Source: Datisca glomerata (Eukaryota; Streptophyta; Magnoliopsida; Cucurbitales; Datiscaceae). From it: a stretch of DNA of 64,000 nucleotides. Shown here piece after piece: positions 12,401 to 24,153 of the stretch. Under the pieces are notes generated by a model, which did no database searches, was not told the DNA's origin, and saw only the letters and a program-made list of their open reading frames with translations. Numbering within the stretch: the first letter of the stretch is position 1; each line of letters begins with the position of its first letter. Both the position numbers and the translations under genes were made by a program. The DNA is taken from contig QANY01007467.1 in NCBI GenBank assembly GCA_003255025.1, positions 248,001 through 312,000 of the forward strand, in the 5' to 3' direction.

Positions 12401-13437
12401 CATAAAATCAAACTTTTTAAACTTGACAAAAACATACTTCCTTTATCGTGTTTCCCCACATCTTAACAAAGATAATTCCAGATTCTTTAACCCAAAAAAG
12501 CAACAATTTAGTAGTTGGATATGAAGAGAGTTAGGATAAGAATTCACATAAAAATGAAAACACTTATATATGATATGGCAAATTATGTCATATACTGTAA
12601 TAAACCCAGAACTTAAAAGGAAAAAAACTGTAAAAATAGCCAAAGCCCATAACAATTACACTGCATTAACAAACACATATTGTCCAGAGAGGCCTACACA
12701 TTTAGTTAAGAATAAGACAATTAGACAGAAATGGGTCTACAAATGTAACTTTTTAACCCACCACCCATTGCATTATATGCTTATTTCCATACATATACTA
12801 ATTTAGAACATAAATTAATGGAAGACAAGAAAGTATGTACTACAAAATTATTTCTCTGTCTGTCTTTCTTTCTTGCCCTATTCTGAACATTCACGGAACT
12901 CATATTACTGAAGCAATGTGGGAGATTCTAAGGAAAGTGAAAATGCCAAAGGATAGAAGTTTCCCTTTAAGAGGAATCACCATAAAGGCGATTTAAGCTT
13001 CAAACTAAAAGAACCCATTATTCCAGATCTATAGGTTGTGAATATCTCAACAATACTTCTTGAGATGACCCTAAAATAAGAAACGGTACGCAGACTATAT
13101 TGAACAATTATTTCACTGCAGCTACATCTGTATTCATTTGACCATCAATCTTAAGAAATCATTGACAAACAATAACAAAAAAGAAATCATTTATGCCTTA
13201 AAAGTGGTAAGGTTTCTTCAACCAGAACTTGTACAATTCTTACAAAGGCCAACTATAAGTGGGATAGGAAAGTCAAACTTCATTTCCATTTCCACATAGA
13301 AATGGGAATACATTGACTGACAATACCAAAATGAAGAGAAGCTTTGAAGCTGTGAGACAGAGCTCAAACAAAGAGTTGTGTACAAATCCATGACAGACAC
13401 TTAAAATAGTGATGCATGCAAAAAATACCTGAGAGAG
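9481..13437. other. AT-rich spacer with local duplications, no gene seen
   Basis: No convincing coding sequence. A block of about 55 bp (acacaacataaactagccaaa ... ctggtttggcaaccccatgga) occurs twice, at about 11957-12010 and 12033-12115. A shorter duplication (aatgcagctatttt/aatgcaactatttt) lies at 12283 and 12350. Short ORFs in this area overlap these duplications and resemble no family. Confidence 0.5.
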
Positions 13438-13700
13438 AGCTTCGCCTAGCAAGGAAATGTTTGTTTAAGAGAGACCCGTTTGTGAGCTTCATTGTGAAGA
13501 GAACATAAGCACTTTATTGCGGAGACAACAAATGTGCTTCGTTGCTGAGAGAACATAGCGCTTCAGAGAGAGAGAGAGAGATTCAATGAGCCCTAAGATC
13601 AATGAGAGAAAGAGAGGTTGAAGGTGAGAGAAAGAGGGTTGAAGTTGAGAGTCGAAGCTGAGAAAGAGAGTCAAGCTAAGAGAGAGAGGTTTAAAGAGGG
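13438..13700. repeat. GA-rich (CT on the other strand) low-complexity tract
   Basis: Repeated gagagaga and gaagttgagag phrases run for about 250 bp. On the minus strand this is a CT-rich tract such as is common in plant 5' leaders. It lies outside the 5' end of no recognised gene, so it may be a transposon leader or a simple repeat. Confidence 0.6.
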
Positions 13701-14019
13701 AGTATTTTTATGTGCAAAATTTTAAGCGGGTTGGAGATTTCCGTTCCCCACTCTTTACTCCCGCATAAAAAATGCGCCTTCCATTGCATTTTAGTATAAA
13801 ACTCCATCCTTGATTGCAATTAAAACACCTAATAGTGATGATGGAGATCTTGGCCAAAACTCAATGATCGACCATCATCTACCGGGATACAAATCTAGAT
13901 TACACATTATATTTACACAATCATACTAAGTCAACATTTAATATCTTAACTACATTAAATTTACTTACCGTCATTTCTAGCTCAAGCGTTGACATGTATC
14001 TATCCACAATCTTGTGTTT

Positions 14020-16325
14020 CCTTACAAAATTAGGAAGCTCTACTAATTTTGAAACACGTTGACTCTACAGTGGCACAACAAAAACATAATACACAACGTA
14101 CTTACAAACCTAAAATAAGGATGATACTGAGTAGTAGATACTCACAACAAAGAACATGGGAAAAAACTAGAATCGGTTGCTCATCGACGCACAATGAGCC
14201 TCCAAGGTCAAAATGCTGACAAACAAGTCTATAAGGTCTGAGCCAAGCCAATTTTTTGGACAGAGAGTCTTTAGGTATCTTCGTTTAACATGGAGGCCAG
14301 AATGTCTAACGAAAATCTCACTACAAAAGAAAAATAAAAGACAAACTTAATCAAAATTTGGTCGTGATGGGGTGTCAAATTTTGTTAGATTTAGTATGAC
14401 TACTACATATCCTGTAATCTTTTCTCAAAAATATACTCCATTAAACGCTCATCTTTCACATCTAGTAGGTCCTGTAATGTGTACGGACCCACTTTAAATA
14501 CCTTCTTGTTGTGTTTAATGGTCAGTTTACCTTTCAAATAGGGTGAACTGAGTATATGACCATCTCTCCTCTCCCAAGTGTTACGAAACTGCATCGGGAA
14601 TGGGCTTTCAGTAGACTGATCAAGACTTGTTTGCCCTACCAAAACACAGCCCCATGTAAGGTGTTAGATTAAAGTCAAATTATACATGTTATATTATATA
14701 AAAGATGAAATACGAATAAACAGAATAATTCCTTTCGATGTCCTTTAGACGTTCCAGTCATAGATGGTTTCCTGACCAATAGAAGGTTGGCAAATGCATT
14801 GTCTGAAGCATCCAACTGGATGCACCTTTCATCATTATCACCTTTATATTAAGGTGATGAAGAGACTGGCAGCTCTTCTTCGCGGGAGGTACTCATATCC
14901 TCATCAAAACCTCCTCGTTTTTACCTTCAATCGGGGTGACGCGTGGCTCATCGCCTTGGGATCCAGACTTATAAGAGTATCGCGGCAAAAGACTCGCCAA
15001 AGTTGTGCACATCTGCTCTTGGATGACCAAGATCTTTCTTTACACATCCACTAATTAGGAAGTTTCCTCCCTCATGGAGTTGGACTCCACCTGAAGAGCC
15101 GCTCACATGGAGCTGGACTCTATCTGAAGAGCGATCACTTGTGCACTTAAAGTAGCTAGCCCGACGGCTTCCTATTCAGGTAGATCTATACACACATCCT
15201 CATGAACGTGCTTACACTTGCTGCCTCTCAAACCTTGCTGTCTCTCGGAGTGTCTTGTGCGGTTGTATCGATCTACATAATATAAATATATGTGAATTAG
15301 TAATAAATAATAAATAGTAATATAACCAACCATATTTGCAATATTCTAAAATGCTTATCGTACAACTTTTATGCTAAGCTCCTCCTCCCCTTGATTTTAC
15401 AAAATAAATCATTTTTGTAATGGCCATATCGTTCCACCTTAATGGTGAAGGCTGGTTCAAGTCAACATAGTTGACAACACATGTCAACTTCTCCAGATCC
15501 AAAAATTGCATTGAAATTAACTTATTAGAGGATAAACATATGTTATAATGTGAAAGTAATACTAATGTATACTAAATATATTTCCTGTATAAATAACAAG
15601 CATCTAGTAATGCTACCGTGGTTGTTGTTTTGATATCTCGTGACACTATCCACAAAATCTTTAAAACATGCATAAGCCCAATTCTTCTGTTGGATGTCAT
15701 GGGTGACTTCACAGCGTACAACCATGAATAACTGACGATTGATTTTGATCGAGGAGATAACAAAACCCCGATGATGTACAGCACAAAGGCTTGCCTCCAA
15801 TAGTCATTGTTAGACTCCTCAGTCAAGAATTTCGATAAAGCGTTCACCAAAATATTTCCTTTGGCCTTCACCCACTTCGCCTTTAGATCTTTTATCTCAT
15901 TCACATCACCATCAAATTTTATCCTCGCCATCATCAAACTAGTATAGAAGTTACATCATCTGCGATCACTTTGAATGTCGATCCATGGACATTCAACGTG
16001 CATGTGGCTGGATGGAAGCAACCTAATAGCTACTGTAAGAAATTCCTCTTTAGCCTGCGCCATTTAATATCCAACAACCCTCTAAATCCCATCTCCATGA
16101 CCCACTCCTCTTACCCTTATCAAAATTTACAACAAGATCCGCAAATTTCTCGGGTGTACAGCGTGTAAGCAACTTATGTTTAAAGGCATACCTTATCGGA
16201 TGGCTAGGACCAGGTTGTTCCACTCCGCTTTCAATGACATGGATTTCATTTTCCTTCAAATAATTGAGTTTCGCTTCCTTCGTCATATTATTCCACTTTA
16301 AAGCTAGATCTTTTCGTGTCTGCAT
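14020..16325 (-). pseudogene. Decayed DUF1985/Ulp1-type transposon protein
   Basis: On the minus strand, 16325-16050 encodes CTPEKFADLVVNFDKGKRS and a GFRGLL-type continuation in a neighbouring frame. 15937-15572 then encodes a helical region with YWRQAFVLYIIGVLLSPRSK. This is the order seen in the DUF1985-type N-terminal domain of transposon-associated plant proteins that end in a Ulp1-like cysteine peptidase. About 15240-14860 reads as an acidic linker rich in stops. 14642-14403 (KHNKKVFKVGPYTLQDLLD) and about 14330-14040, behind a splice-acceptor-like TTCTTTTGTAG, fit the start of the Ulp1 part. Frameshifts and stops are frequent and no catalytic His-Asp-Cys set could be assigned. Such proteins are carried by Mutator-like elements; a capture by another element is possible. 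Confidence 0.55.
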
Positions 16326-17528
16326 ATCACAAACTCACTTACATTACAATCAAAATTTATCAATTCTATGTTATAATGTAATGTTTGTTTAAACATACTT
16401 ACTTCATGACCACTAATCTTTTCACCTGCCACCCTCATTTTAGCACATTCTTTCGCACTGTTGTAGTTTTAAACAACCAAATTAAAATGCAACAATTTAT
16501 ATGAAAATATGTAACATTAAATTGATGATCTCATTAATTATTTACAAGTATACAAAGAAACCATTTTGTATCTTCTTCACGTTAACATTTGTGTTAGCCA
16601 TCTGAAATATATGTTACTATGTCTTCTTATCATGATTATCCCTGATGCTAATTTATAATGGATTGGACATCATTTAGTAAGAATGCTGAAATGGCAACAA
16701 TGTTATGTTCTTGTATACATCTGCCCCTATTATATTATTAATCAACTTTATGCAATGACTATTTCAGATAACGAATTAGTTGGAAGTGACATATATCAAC
16801 AATCTTAATAGATGATAAACATGATGTGTAAAGAATTTAAAGAATGCAAGAAACTTAGTTGATCTAGTTGCAACAATGTTCTTCTCCAAGTTTTTTCACA
16901 ATTTACAATGTTAAAAGAATCATATTAGTAAATTTCCACCACGTAGGCAAGCTAGTTAAAAACTCTATAAATATCAAAATCTTTATAATCATATAAAAAT
17001 GGCGTTGATCAAGTAATTCTCTCTAAAATAGTACTTTCCATTTTATTTGATGATTGCTTGAAAGATAACATGTACAATAATATTATAGGAAAATGATAAC
17101 ATGTACATTATTTATTCATCTAATAACAACATACATCTAAAAATAATATTATTTCTATAAAGTAGACTGGCCTCAAGTAATATCTATTTCCAACTATAAT
17201 ATTCTATATAGAAACATGGAAAAGGCAAGCATGAGAAACTAGTCTACAAACATAGCAAATTCATTTTATTAAGTAAAACCAATTCAAGTTAATGATATTT
17301 GGAAAGAAATTCTAATACGAGTTCAAAATCTAAAAGTAAATGGCTAGCAACTTTGCAAATGCCGACAAGTCTTCCCTATTGATGACAAATAATCAGGAGG
17401 TTCAACTTGAAAAAGGTAAAGAGGAACTTTTATAATTGAATGAAATCAAAATCCAAAATAAAATTCAGCACAGAGGAGACCATCATATTATATTGTCATA
17501 AACTGAAAGAGAAAATCAACTATCCTAT
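16326..17528. other. AT-rich spacer, no gene seen
   Basis: AT-rich non-coding DNA; nothing recognisable on either strand. Confidence 0.5.
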
Positions 17529-17690
17529 AAATAACTCACATCTAATTTTGAAATAACTGATCAACACAAAGCAAACTCTTTCAGTCTAACTCAAAAAATA
17601 ACTCACATCTAATCGGCACAAAGCACAGTCATTGTCTTTTTTCAATCTAACTCAGAAATAACTCACATCTAATAAGCACAAAAAATAAAT
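17529..17690. repeat. Three diverged ~55-bp tandem repeats
   Basis: AAATAACTCACATCTAAT followed by a (g)cacaaag/ctttttcagtctaactca block occurs three times in succession. Non-coding. Confidence 0.65.
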
Positions 17691-18395
17691 TGGACATCTT
17701 TTCTACTTCATCACACAACTCTACATAAGGAGCTTTCAAACAAAACTTGTTATTTGTAGAAAATAAAATAGAGATAACAGCAAATAAAGTAACAGGGGAT
17801 AGGGGACAGGGGAGATCTTGTAAAATAGGACATCAACCATTAGACTAATCAGTACACAATACTTCACATCACTTTATAATTTTTTTTCACCATGTAAACT
17901 TCAAATCATTGTAATGGTACAAATAGGATGAATATAAAACTTCTCTGAATATAAAGTTTATTTCTCCTCCTCATAAGCCTAGATACGATGAATAGTCAAT
18001 TTTTTAAACAGATAACAACCAACAATGTATCATCACAACATTTTATTTTTTATTGTTGTTTATTTTCTAGGTTCATTCACATAGGAGAATATAGTATAGC
18101 ATTACTAAGCTATATGGGCACGAAAAAAATAAAAAATCAGGTCCTTCTTAATACGGAAAGGCTAAGGTTATTGATGTTGGAATGCAAGATAGAATTTGGA
18201 AGTCCAACATATATGCAATACTTGAAATTGAAGCTTCAGAATTCTCTAAAAAAAATTTGATATAGGAAGATAAAATCTACATATAGAGTTTCTCTTAAGA
18301 AAATGGAATACAACAAAACAAAGAGAACAACAGTAAGAACTAGTAATGCCATCTCACGCACACTTTGGAAGCTACATTAGAATTTATGTTATTTC
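17691..18395. other. AT-rich spacer, no gene seen
   Basis: A 90-codon plus-strand ORF at 17988-18260 is AT-rich, Lys/Leu-rich and lacks any motif; it is not supported as a gene. Confidence 0.45.
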
Positions 18396-18397
18396 TG

Positions 18398-18500
18398 CAT
18401 GGCATCTCGAACAAAATGTCCAATCAAACGTGCATAACCCAGATTTTCTATAGGCATTCAAGAGAGTCTTGACGTACTCAGTGAAGGGGAGTTTTAAAAG
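18398..18500 (+). pseudogene. Second fragment of the FAR1/MULE transposase
   Basis: About 100 bp (catctcgaacaaaatgtcc through gtactcagtgaaggggag) is closely similar to 5885-5985 in the large FAR1/MULE relic, with small substitutions and a short deletion. It encodes only the conserved region after the DDE core and is isolated, so it is a duplicated or independently decayed scrap. Confidence 0.75.
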
Positions 18501-19600
18501 AACAGTCTAGAAGTGAGACCCAATAAACCAACCATAATCAACAGACATTAAAAAGCATCTTCATCAAGAACAAAATTTCATATCAAAACCAAAGCAAGTC
18601 AAAAAATTGATTTTAGATCACTAAGAAGAATCACAAAATTCTCAAGACTGATGAAACATAAGAACATTAGTTTAGTCTAAACACTTTCAACCATCATCAA
18701 CAGACATTAAAAAAACATCTTCATCAAACCTCAGTCGACAAAGCATAAATCAATTATTTAGTGTTTGACTTCATCTGCTTTTCATTTGATCCTTTCCTCC
18801 CTCATCAGTTACCAAACAATCAAGATAAAACTAAAAAAATAAACACTAGGAAAGAATAGAATCCCCATAAAAAAACCAATGCTAAAAACAAGTCATAATT
18901 TATTGGTTTATCCTCCCATAAATTCTAGACAAAACTAGCAAAATACAAAGCTCAACTCTGTATCAACAGAAAGTGCAACACTGAAAACTCACTAGTCTCA
19001 AAGACAGTAGGGCAGAATTGGAAAGAAACACTAGAAACCGTTCCAAACAAGCTTTAATCGAATGTCAAATTGTCTAATAGTAAAACCCTAAAACATTCAA
19101 TACAGTCAAATGTTTATAAATAATAAACATTCTACATGCGTCCAGCATATCTACTTGGATTTTTATGCTGCTAAAATTCCTTCATTTGCCAGTTGTTCTT
19201 TTACCAAGTTTGAGGAATTCACTGGAATGATTGGTGAGACATGAACACCCTAGCTTATTCAAATTAGTTAAGGAATGAGAAATCTGAACCTTTTTACTCT
19301 ATGCTATGAATTTCAAATTACGATCTAAATTAATAGCATATCTTGTATAAGGACTGTAACATCATGTACCAATTCTCTTCTTAGTGAGCATGTGAAATTT
19401 TAAAGCTTTTTGTAATTCTCACATTGTCTTTTGTGTGGTTGTGATGTTCTATAATAAACTACAGATTCAAGAATCAATTGCACAAATTATTCAAAGACAA
19501 ACAGAAGCACTGACAAAGAAACAGATGTCAGTTAAGGATATAAGGAGTGGGATCACAACAAGAATAAGAGAGATTGAGAGAGGAGGAGAAATTACCTTTG
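18501..19600. other. Spacer with one direct duplication
   Basis: The phrase atcaacagacattaaaaa.catcttcatca occurs at about 18538 and 18700. No gene is recognised; a 67-codon ORF at 19435-19638 is Arg/Lys/Glu-rich without a known motif. Confidence 0.45.
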
Positions 19601-19960
19601 ACAAAAAGAGTCGAGAGCAAGGAAATCACAGTGGTTGAAAATCACGTGCCCTAGACGATGTAAAAACTCTTCAAAAACAGAAAGAGCTGGACGATAGAGA
19701 AAGAGAGAGACTTGAACGATGGAGAAAGAGGTGGATGACGCTGGAGACAGAGCACCACGACAGAGAGAGAGCCTGAGTTTGGTGAAGAAGAAGAAGAAAT
19801 CGTGCTTGCTTTCGTCGTTCGCGGTGGAGGTTGGAGGAGAAATCGTGCTTACCGATTTTTGGTGCCCTAAGTTTTAGTTGTAGTCGAAGAAGGGGAAAGG
19901 GGAAAGTGTGGAGATAAAGGAGGAGATGGCAACTTATTCTACCTGTTTCTAAAGAAAATA
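19600..19960. repeat. GA-rich tract with GAAATCGTGCTT duplication
   Basis: Purine-rich phrases (gagaaagagagag, gaagaagaagaag) dominate, and gaaatcgtgctt occurs twice (about 19796 and 19840). It resembles the GA tract at 13.4 kb and may be a leader or terminal region of a DNA transposon. No ORF is supported. Confidence 0.4.
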
Positions 19961-20229
19961 AAATTAAAAACTATTTAATGATTGGGTTAGTCTAGCCATA
20001 TACTACGGCTAGGAGTAATCTCAGCATCAATGCTTGAAAAAAAATTCCCAACATTAAAAATGGGCCCGTAAAAAATATTGTCTAAATTACAAATTACATG
20101 AGTCTCACGCCACGTGTATACCTTTTTTAAACTGAAAATCAAAATCAAGAAGTAGAAAAGAAAATAGAACACAGATTTAGTTTTTAATCTAAAAAATAAA
20201 ATAATCCATAAAATCATCATAAAGGAGAA

Positions 20230-20875
20230 GTACATGGAGAACCAGAAGAAGAAGTAGAAGAAGAATGACCTACTTTACCATTGGAATCACTACTAGAAGT
20301 ACCCAAACATCAAGAACATCTCAAAGAAACAACCCATAAATTTATATAGAACAATTGAACAAATAAAACAAAGTTACCATCATTACCTCCAATGTGAAGG
20401 CATGTGCGTCCCATCTGCTGTGAAACCAAGCAACTTAAATCCAGCATCTGAATGCATGTGGTTGCTCATGGATTCAAAAGCTGAACAACTCTGATAGCCC
20501 TCTAGGACCTCCACGATAGGAACCTACGGCCCCTAGCCTGTGCATGTGTTAGATCAGGATGCAAAAGCATAACAAAAAAGACAAAAAATGAAGGATAAAA
20601 ACTATCCTTACCCCCTACTCCCATCGAGGACAACTGTAAACTTTGAAGCACGTCGTTCGATGTAGGATTTTGTTGAAGACAAAGGATCTTGCACGGATGG
20701 TCCTCCAGTCGCCGCTGGACAGTAACCTCAGGCGGACAGACCCTCCACCCGGCGTCGAGATCATGGAGAGGCTTGGAGAGCTTCTCCATGGTCGATGTTG
20801 TCCATGGCCGAAGCTAGATGAAGCTGTCAATAACTTGAAAGAGATGGACAGCTGAGATACAATTTCACCTATCAC
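20230..20875 (-). other. GC-elevated block with possible exons (unrecognised)
   Basis: Composition rises clearly above the AT-rich surroundings and both strands are open for 70-95 codons. The minus strand looks most gene-like. An ATG in good context at 20789 opens a frame beginning MEKLSKPLHDLDAGWRVCPP up to a donor-like GTAAGG at 20611. A second block (about 20523-20387) encodes GFKLLGFTADGTHMPSHW and is followed by a donor-like GTAATG. The phases of these two blocks do not join with the donor I chose, so the model is not settled. I do not recognise the protein. It could be a small gene, a gene fragment captured by a transposon, or chance. Confidence 0.25.
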
Positions 20876-21769
20876 ACGGTCAATCGAGATTCATTCTCAC
20901 CAACCCCAAAAAATCAAACACGTCGATGGCTAAGATCGTACGATCCAACGGTCCACGCTCCATCAACACTTAACTACATTGAAATGACTCACATACCCCT
21001 CCTTCCACCCAAATTTGCAAGCCAACTCCAAGCACACCCACTGAGTAAATAATCCCAAATTACAGGGCAAAACCGACATCTAAAAAACCCTCATGCAGCA
21101 GGAAACTCACTTTGAGTAAGATATTATTACCTCAATTGTATTCTTATTCTATTTTGTTTATATATATAATATATTTTTCTTTTTGTTATATTTTTAATAT
21201 CTTATACATTACTTACTAGTATAAAAAAAACTTTGAATAAAATACATTTATTAGTAGATAAAATTAGAAATCTACAACTTTAACTTATATGTTTTTCATA
21301 AGTCTTACTCTTCAACATATTTCTAAATAATTTTAATTATGCTAGAAGGACATCCTCTATACATTTTGTAGTTTGATTTTTTAGTATATTATTTCTTTGA
21401 TCTCTATGTGATAAATGAACTAAAATCATGTTTTATTCCTTTATTGATTGATTGAATTTTGCTAATATATATCTTAACGTTGAAATAATTAATATGTTCT
21501 CATGTCTAAAAATAAATTTCAAATTGTAAACGATAAAAATGAAAAGTTTGCTCAAGAGATACAACATTTGAAGAATAAGAAAAGAAGAAAAAAGAACAAT
21601 TAATGATGTATCATAAATAGACTCAAGGGGCAATTTTGAAATTGTAAAATAAGGAGTGGATAAAAAGATCTAAAAATGATTTTCATTCTCATCCCGCTTT
21701 TAATATATTAAAGATAAGAGTTTAATAATTCTTTTTGGTTTCACAACCTATCTCTAATGGTACAAAATA
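20876..21769. other. AT-rich spacer, no gene seen
   Basis: The first ~120 bases still look like a plant promoter/leader (gatccaacggtc); the remainder is AT-rich and non-coding. Confidence 0.45.
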
Positions 21770-22480
21770 GCATTGCAAATAACATTTCCTATCTCTAACT
21801 TTTCCTTAAAAAAATCTCACATTCTTTTCTTTCCAAATATTATAAACAGAAGAAGTAAAAGCAAGCTTTAAAACTAATGTTATAAGGTCCTTCATGTTGG
21901 TGAAAGTAAGAAGCCACTGGACAAGTTGTTGCCAGTCTGTGCACATGCCATGAAGATCCAGCTTGAGTTTCCCAAATAGCTTGGGAGAAAGCACAAGTGA
22001 ACATGTGATCTCTAGTTTCTTAGCGGCCAATATAGAGGGCATGTGAGTAACCCCCCAGTCGAAGAGCTTTGTCCTTAGTTGACAAGTTGTCCCTAATTAC
22101 AAGCCAAGTCACAAAATTGTGTTTAAGAATGTTATAAGAGTACAAAACAAGCTTGGGCCAATCAAACTCATCTCCATTGTTTATGAGCAAATCATAATCA
22201 GAACTAACAGGAAAGATCCATCATGAGGAGGTTTTGAAATCCACTCATCATCCTCAAGGGTTAAGGTTTCTCTAGGAAAAATGTTCATCTCCATGAGGAC
22301 ATAAGTATTGATGACTGGCCAGTTCCACTCATCATTTAAGATAACCATGTTGGCCTTGACATTAAGTCCCCAACTAGTGTTAAGAGATAAACTCCTCCAA
22401 AATGTATTCCAAAGAATTCCTAAATAATGTCAAGAATCACCCCAAAGAGAGGCGTTGCCACTACCCATTTTCACTGAGAA
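21770..22480 (-). pseudogene. LINE (non-LTR) reverse transcriptase C-terminal remnant
   Basis: The minus strand from about 22480 to 21770 can be read, with frame changes, as the region C-terminal to the RT of plant L1-type LINEs. It has a zf-RVT-like stretch with a T..QL.T...L..WGV phrase followed by the terminal helix ending LVLKLAFTSSVYNIWKEKNVRFF (21806-21880 region), where the motif (A/K)F...VY.IW+E+N is typical. Only the last part of ORF2 is present, as expected for 5'-truncated LINE copies. Stops and frameshifts are present. Confidence 0.55.
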
Positions 22481-22808
22481 ATGTTTTCACCTAAATTGCT
22501 TCAAATATGAATACTTATGACTTAAAAGAAAAATGATGTAGACAAAATATGAAGCAAAGTAGATTTTTATATTGTATTTTAACTTTAAAATGATACAACG
22601 ACTTGAATGAACTTTAAATGTAAAATTGATTGAAACAAGTTTGATGAAAAAGCACATGTTTGAATGAATATTTGATAATAATGAAGCAATAAAATGGTTA
22701 CAAGATTATAACTACACTACTCCTCGCACTTTGGGTACAGTAATCATGACCAAAGATGTAAAGGGAAGTTCACCTCAGATATTAAGTCAGCAAGTGGCTA
22801 GACTTACC

Positions 22809-23120
22809 TGTTGGAGTAATAGAGCTTCTGGTTTAGTCTGATAGCTAAGGAAGCTTACTAATATCAATTAACAGTTTCTAATATCGGTTAGCTTCAGGAT
22901 TTTGGTTAGTTTAGTTAACAACCAACTACCATTTTGTTCTCCCTATTGTTAACATGTGGTGCACGATAAGGTAGTAGTATCTCCTATATAAATAGCTAAG
23001 TGTTAGTAGTTCAAAGGAGAATGAAAATCTTAGTGAAGTTCATATCAGAAAACATTTTATCTCCTTCTTCTCTCTTCTTCTCGAGTGCTCCAATTATAAA
23101 AACTTTCTTCGAATGTCACA
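22809..23120 (+). repeat. 5' LTR of Ty1/copia element
   Basis: It starts with TGTTGGAG and ends ...TGTCACA immediately before the primer-binding site. A TATATAAATA box at 22985-22994 would drive transcription about 30 bp downstream, and a CT-rich segment lies near the end. The length of ~310 bp is normal for a copia LTR. A 30-bp piece of its end (cttcttctcgagtg.t.caatta) reappears at about 32495-32525 at the far side of the element, which supports the LTR assignment. Confidence 0.7.
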
Positions 23121-23134
23121 TGGTAACAGAGCCA
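23121..23134 (+). promoter_or_regulatory. Primer-binding site (tRNA-iMet type)
   Basis: TGGTAACAGAGCCA directly follows the LTR and differs at one position from the usual plant TGGTATCAGAGC complement of initiator methionine tRNA. Confidence 0.75.
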
Positions 23135-23150
23135 CATATAAATAGTTTCA

Positions 23151-24153
23151 ATGGCAAATTCAACAATTAAAAACATGAGAAACTACTGGCCCGAGCAATA
23201 TAACAACTGCACTTACTCATGTGTTCACCAATACTCTGAGCAGCTCTTTGTCAATCAAGTTAGACAGAAACAATTACATGATCTGGAAGTCTCAAGTAAC
23301 TCCAGAACTTATTGGTCATGACCTAGATGATATTGTTCTAGGAATTTTAAGAAAATCAGACAGAAAATTAGCAAATGGAAACGAAAACCCTGAATACAAA
23401 ATTTGGGTGAGAAAAGATCAATTGCTGCTAAGCTGACTTAGAGCATCAATGACTGAAGGAATCTTGGCTATGGTGGCCCAATATGAGTCTTTTGCATAAG
23501 TATGGAAAAATTTTGAACAAAGTTTTGCTAGCCAATCAAGAGCTAGAATTATGCAACTCAGAAATTATTTTCAAAATACACCAAAAAGAAGTGATTCAGT
23601 AACAAATTTTTGTGAAAAGATGAGGAGAATTGCAGATGCCCTTGGAGCAGCAGGAAAACCTGTATCGAATCAAGATCTTATGATGTATGTGATGAATGGT
23701 CTTGGCTCATACTTTTACCATGTTTTTATCAACACTACAGTAAGAACCGACAATATATCAATGGAGGAAATGAAAGGTTTACTTCTCTGTCATAAAATCA
23801 GGCTAGAGAAGCAACCAGTTTTAAATGAGGGAACACTGAAAATGAGTACCAATGCAGTAACAAAGACATGTTTTAAGAGAAATTACAATGGAAATTTAGG
23901 AAACCACAGTGGTAATTTAGGACCTGATTACAACAAGAATCAGGGCAGATTTAATCAAAACATGAATTTTAACTCTCATCAAGGCTCAAGAAGTAACTTT
24001 AATGGAAGTAGAGGAGGAAGATTTGGTGGAGGCATAGATGTTACTGTGTGTCAAATATGTGGTAAACCAGGGCATTCTGCTATAGTTTGCTACCATAGAT
24101 ATGAAAAAGGCCAGGAACAGACACAAAACTACAATAGTTTTGACAATTCATAG
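23151..24153 (+). pseudogene. Copia gag (UBN2/retrotran_gag type with CCHC knuckle)
   Basis: An ATG at 23151 starts the region, but the conserved frame begins after a frameshift with LDRNNYMIWKSQVTPELIGHD (about 23256-23320). A stop near 23434 and one near 23500 break it before the long ORF 23551-24153. That ORF has the gag core (NFCEKMRRIADALGAAGKPV), a Gly/Asn-rich stretch and the zinc knuckle CQICGKPGHSAIVC at about 24049-24090. Gag packages the element's RNA in virus-like particles. The element is inactive. Confidence 0.85.

Noticed and set aside
12015..12403. Membrane-protein-like ORFs on the minus strand
   Set aside because: They span the local direct duplications, are hydrophobic because the DNA is T-rich, and match no family known to me.
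14318..14335. Second CACTA terminus (CACTACAAAAGAAAA) matching the one at 9081
   Set aside because: On the minus strand it reads as a polypyrimidine tract and acceptor (TTCTTTTGTAG) in front of a recognisable Ulp1-type exon remnant, and no subterminal repeats surround it.
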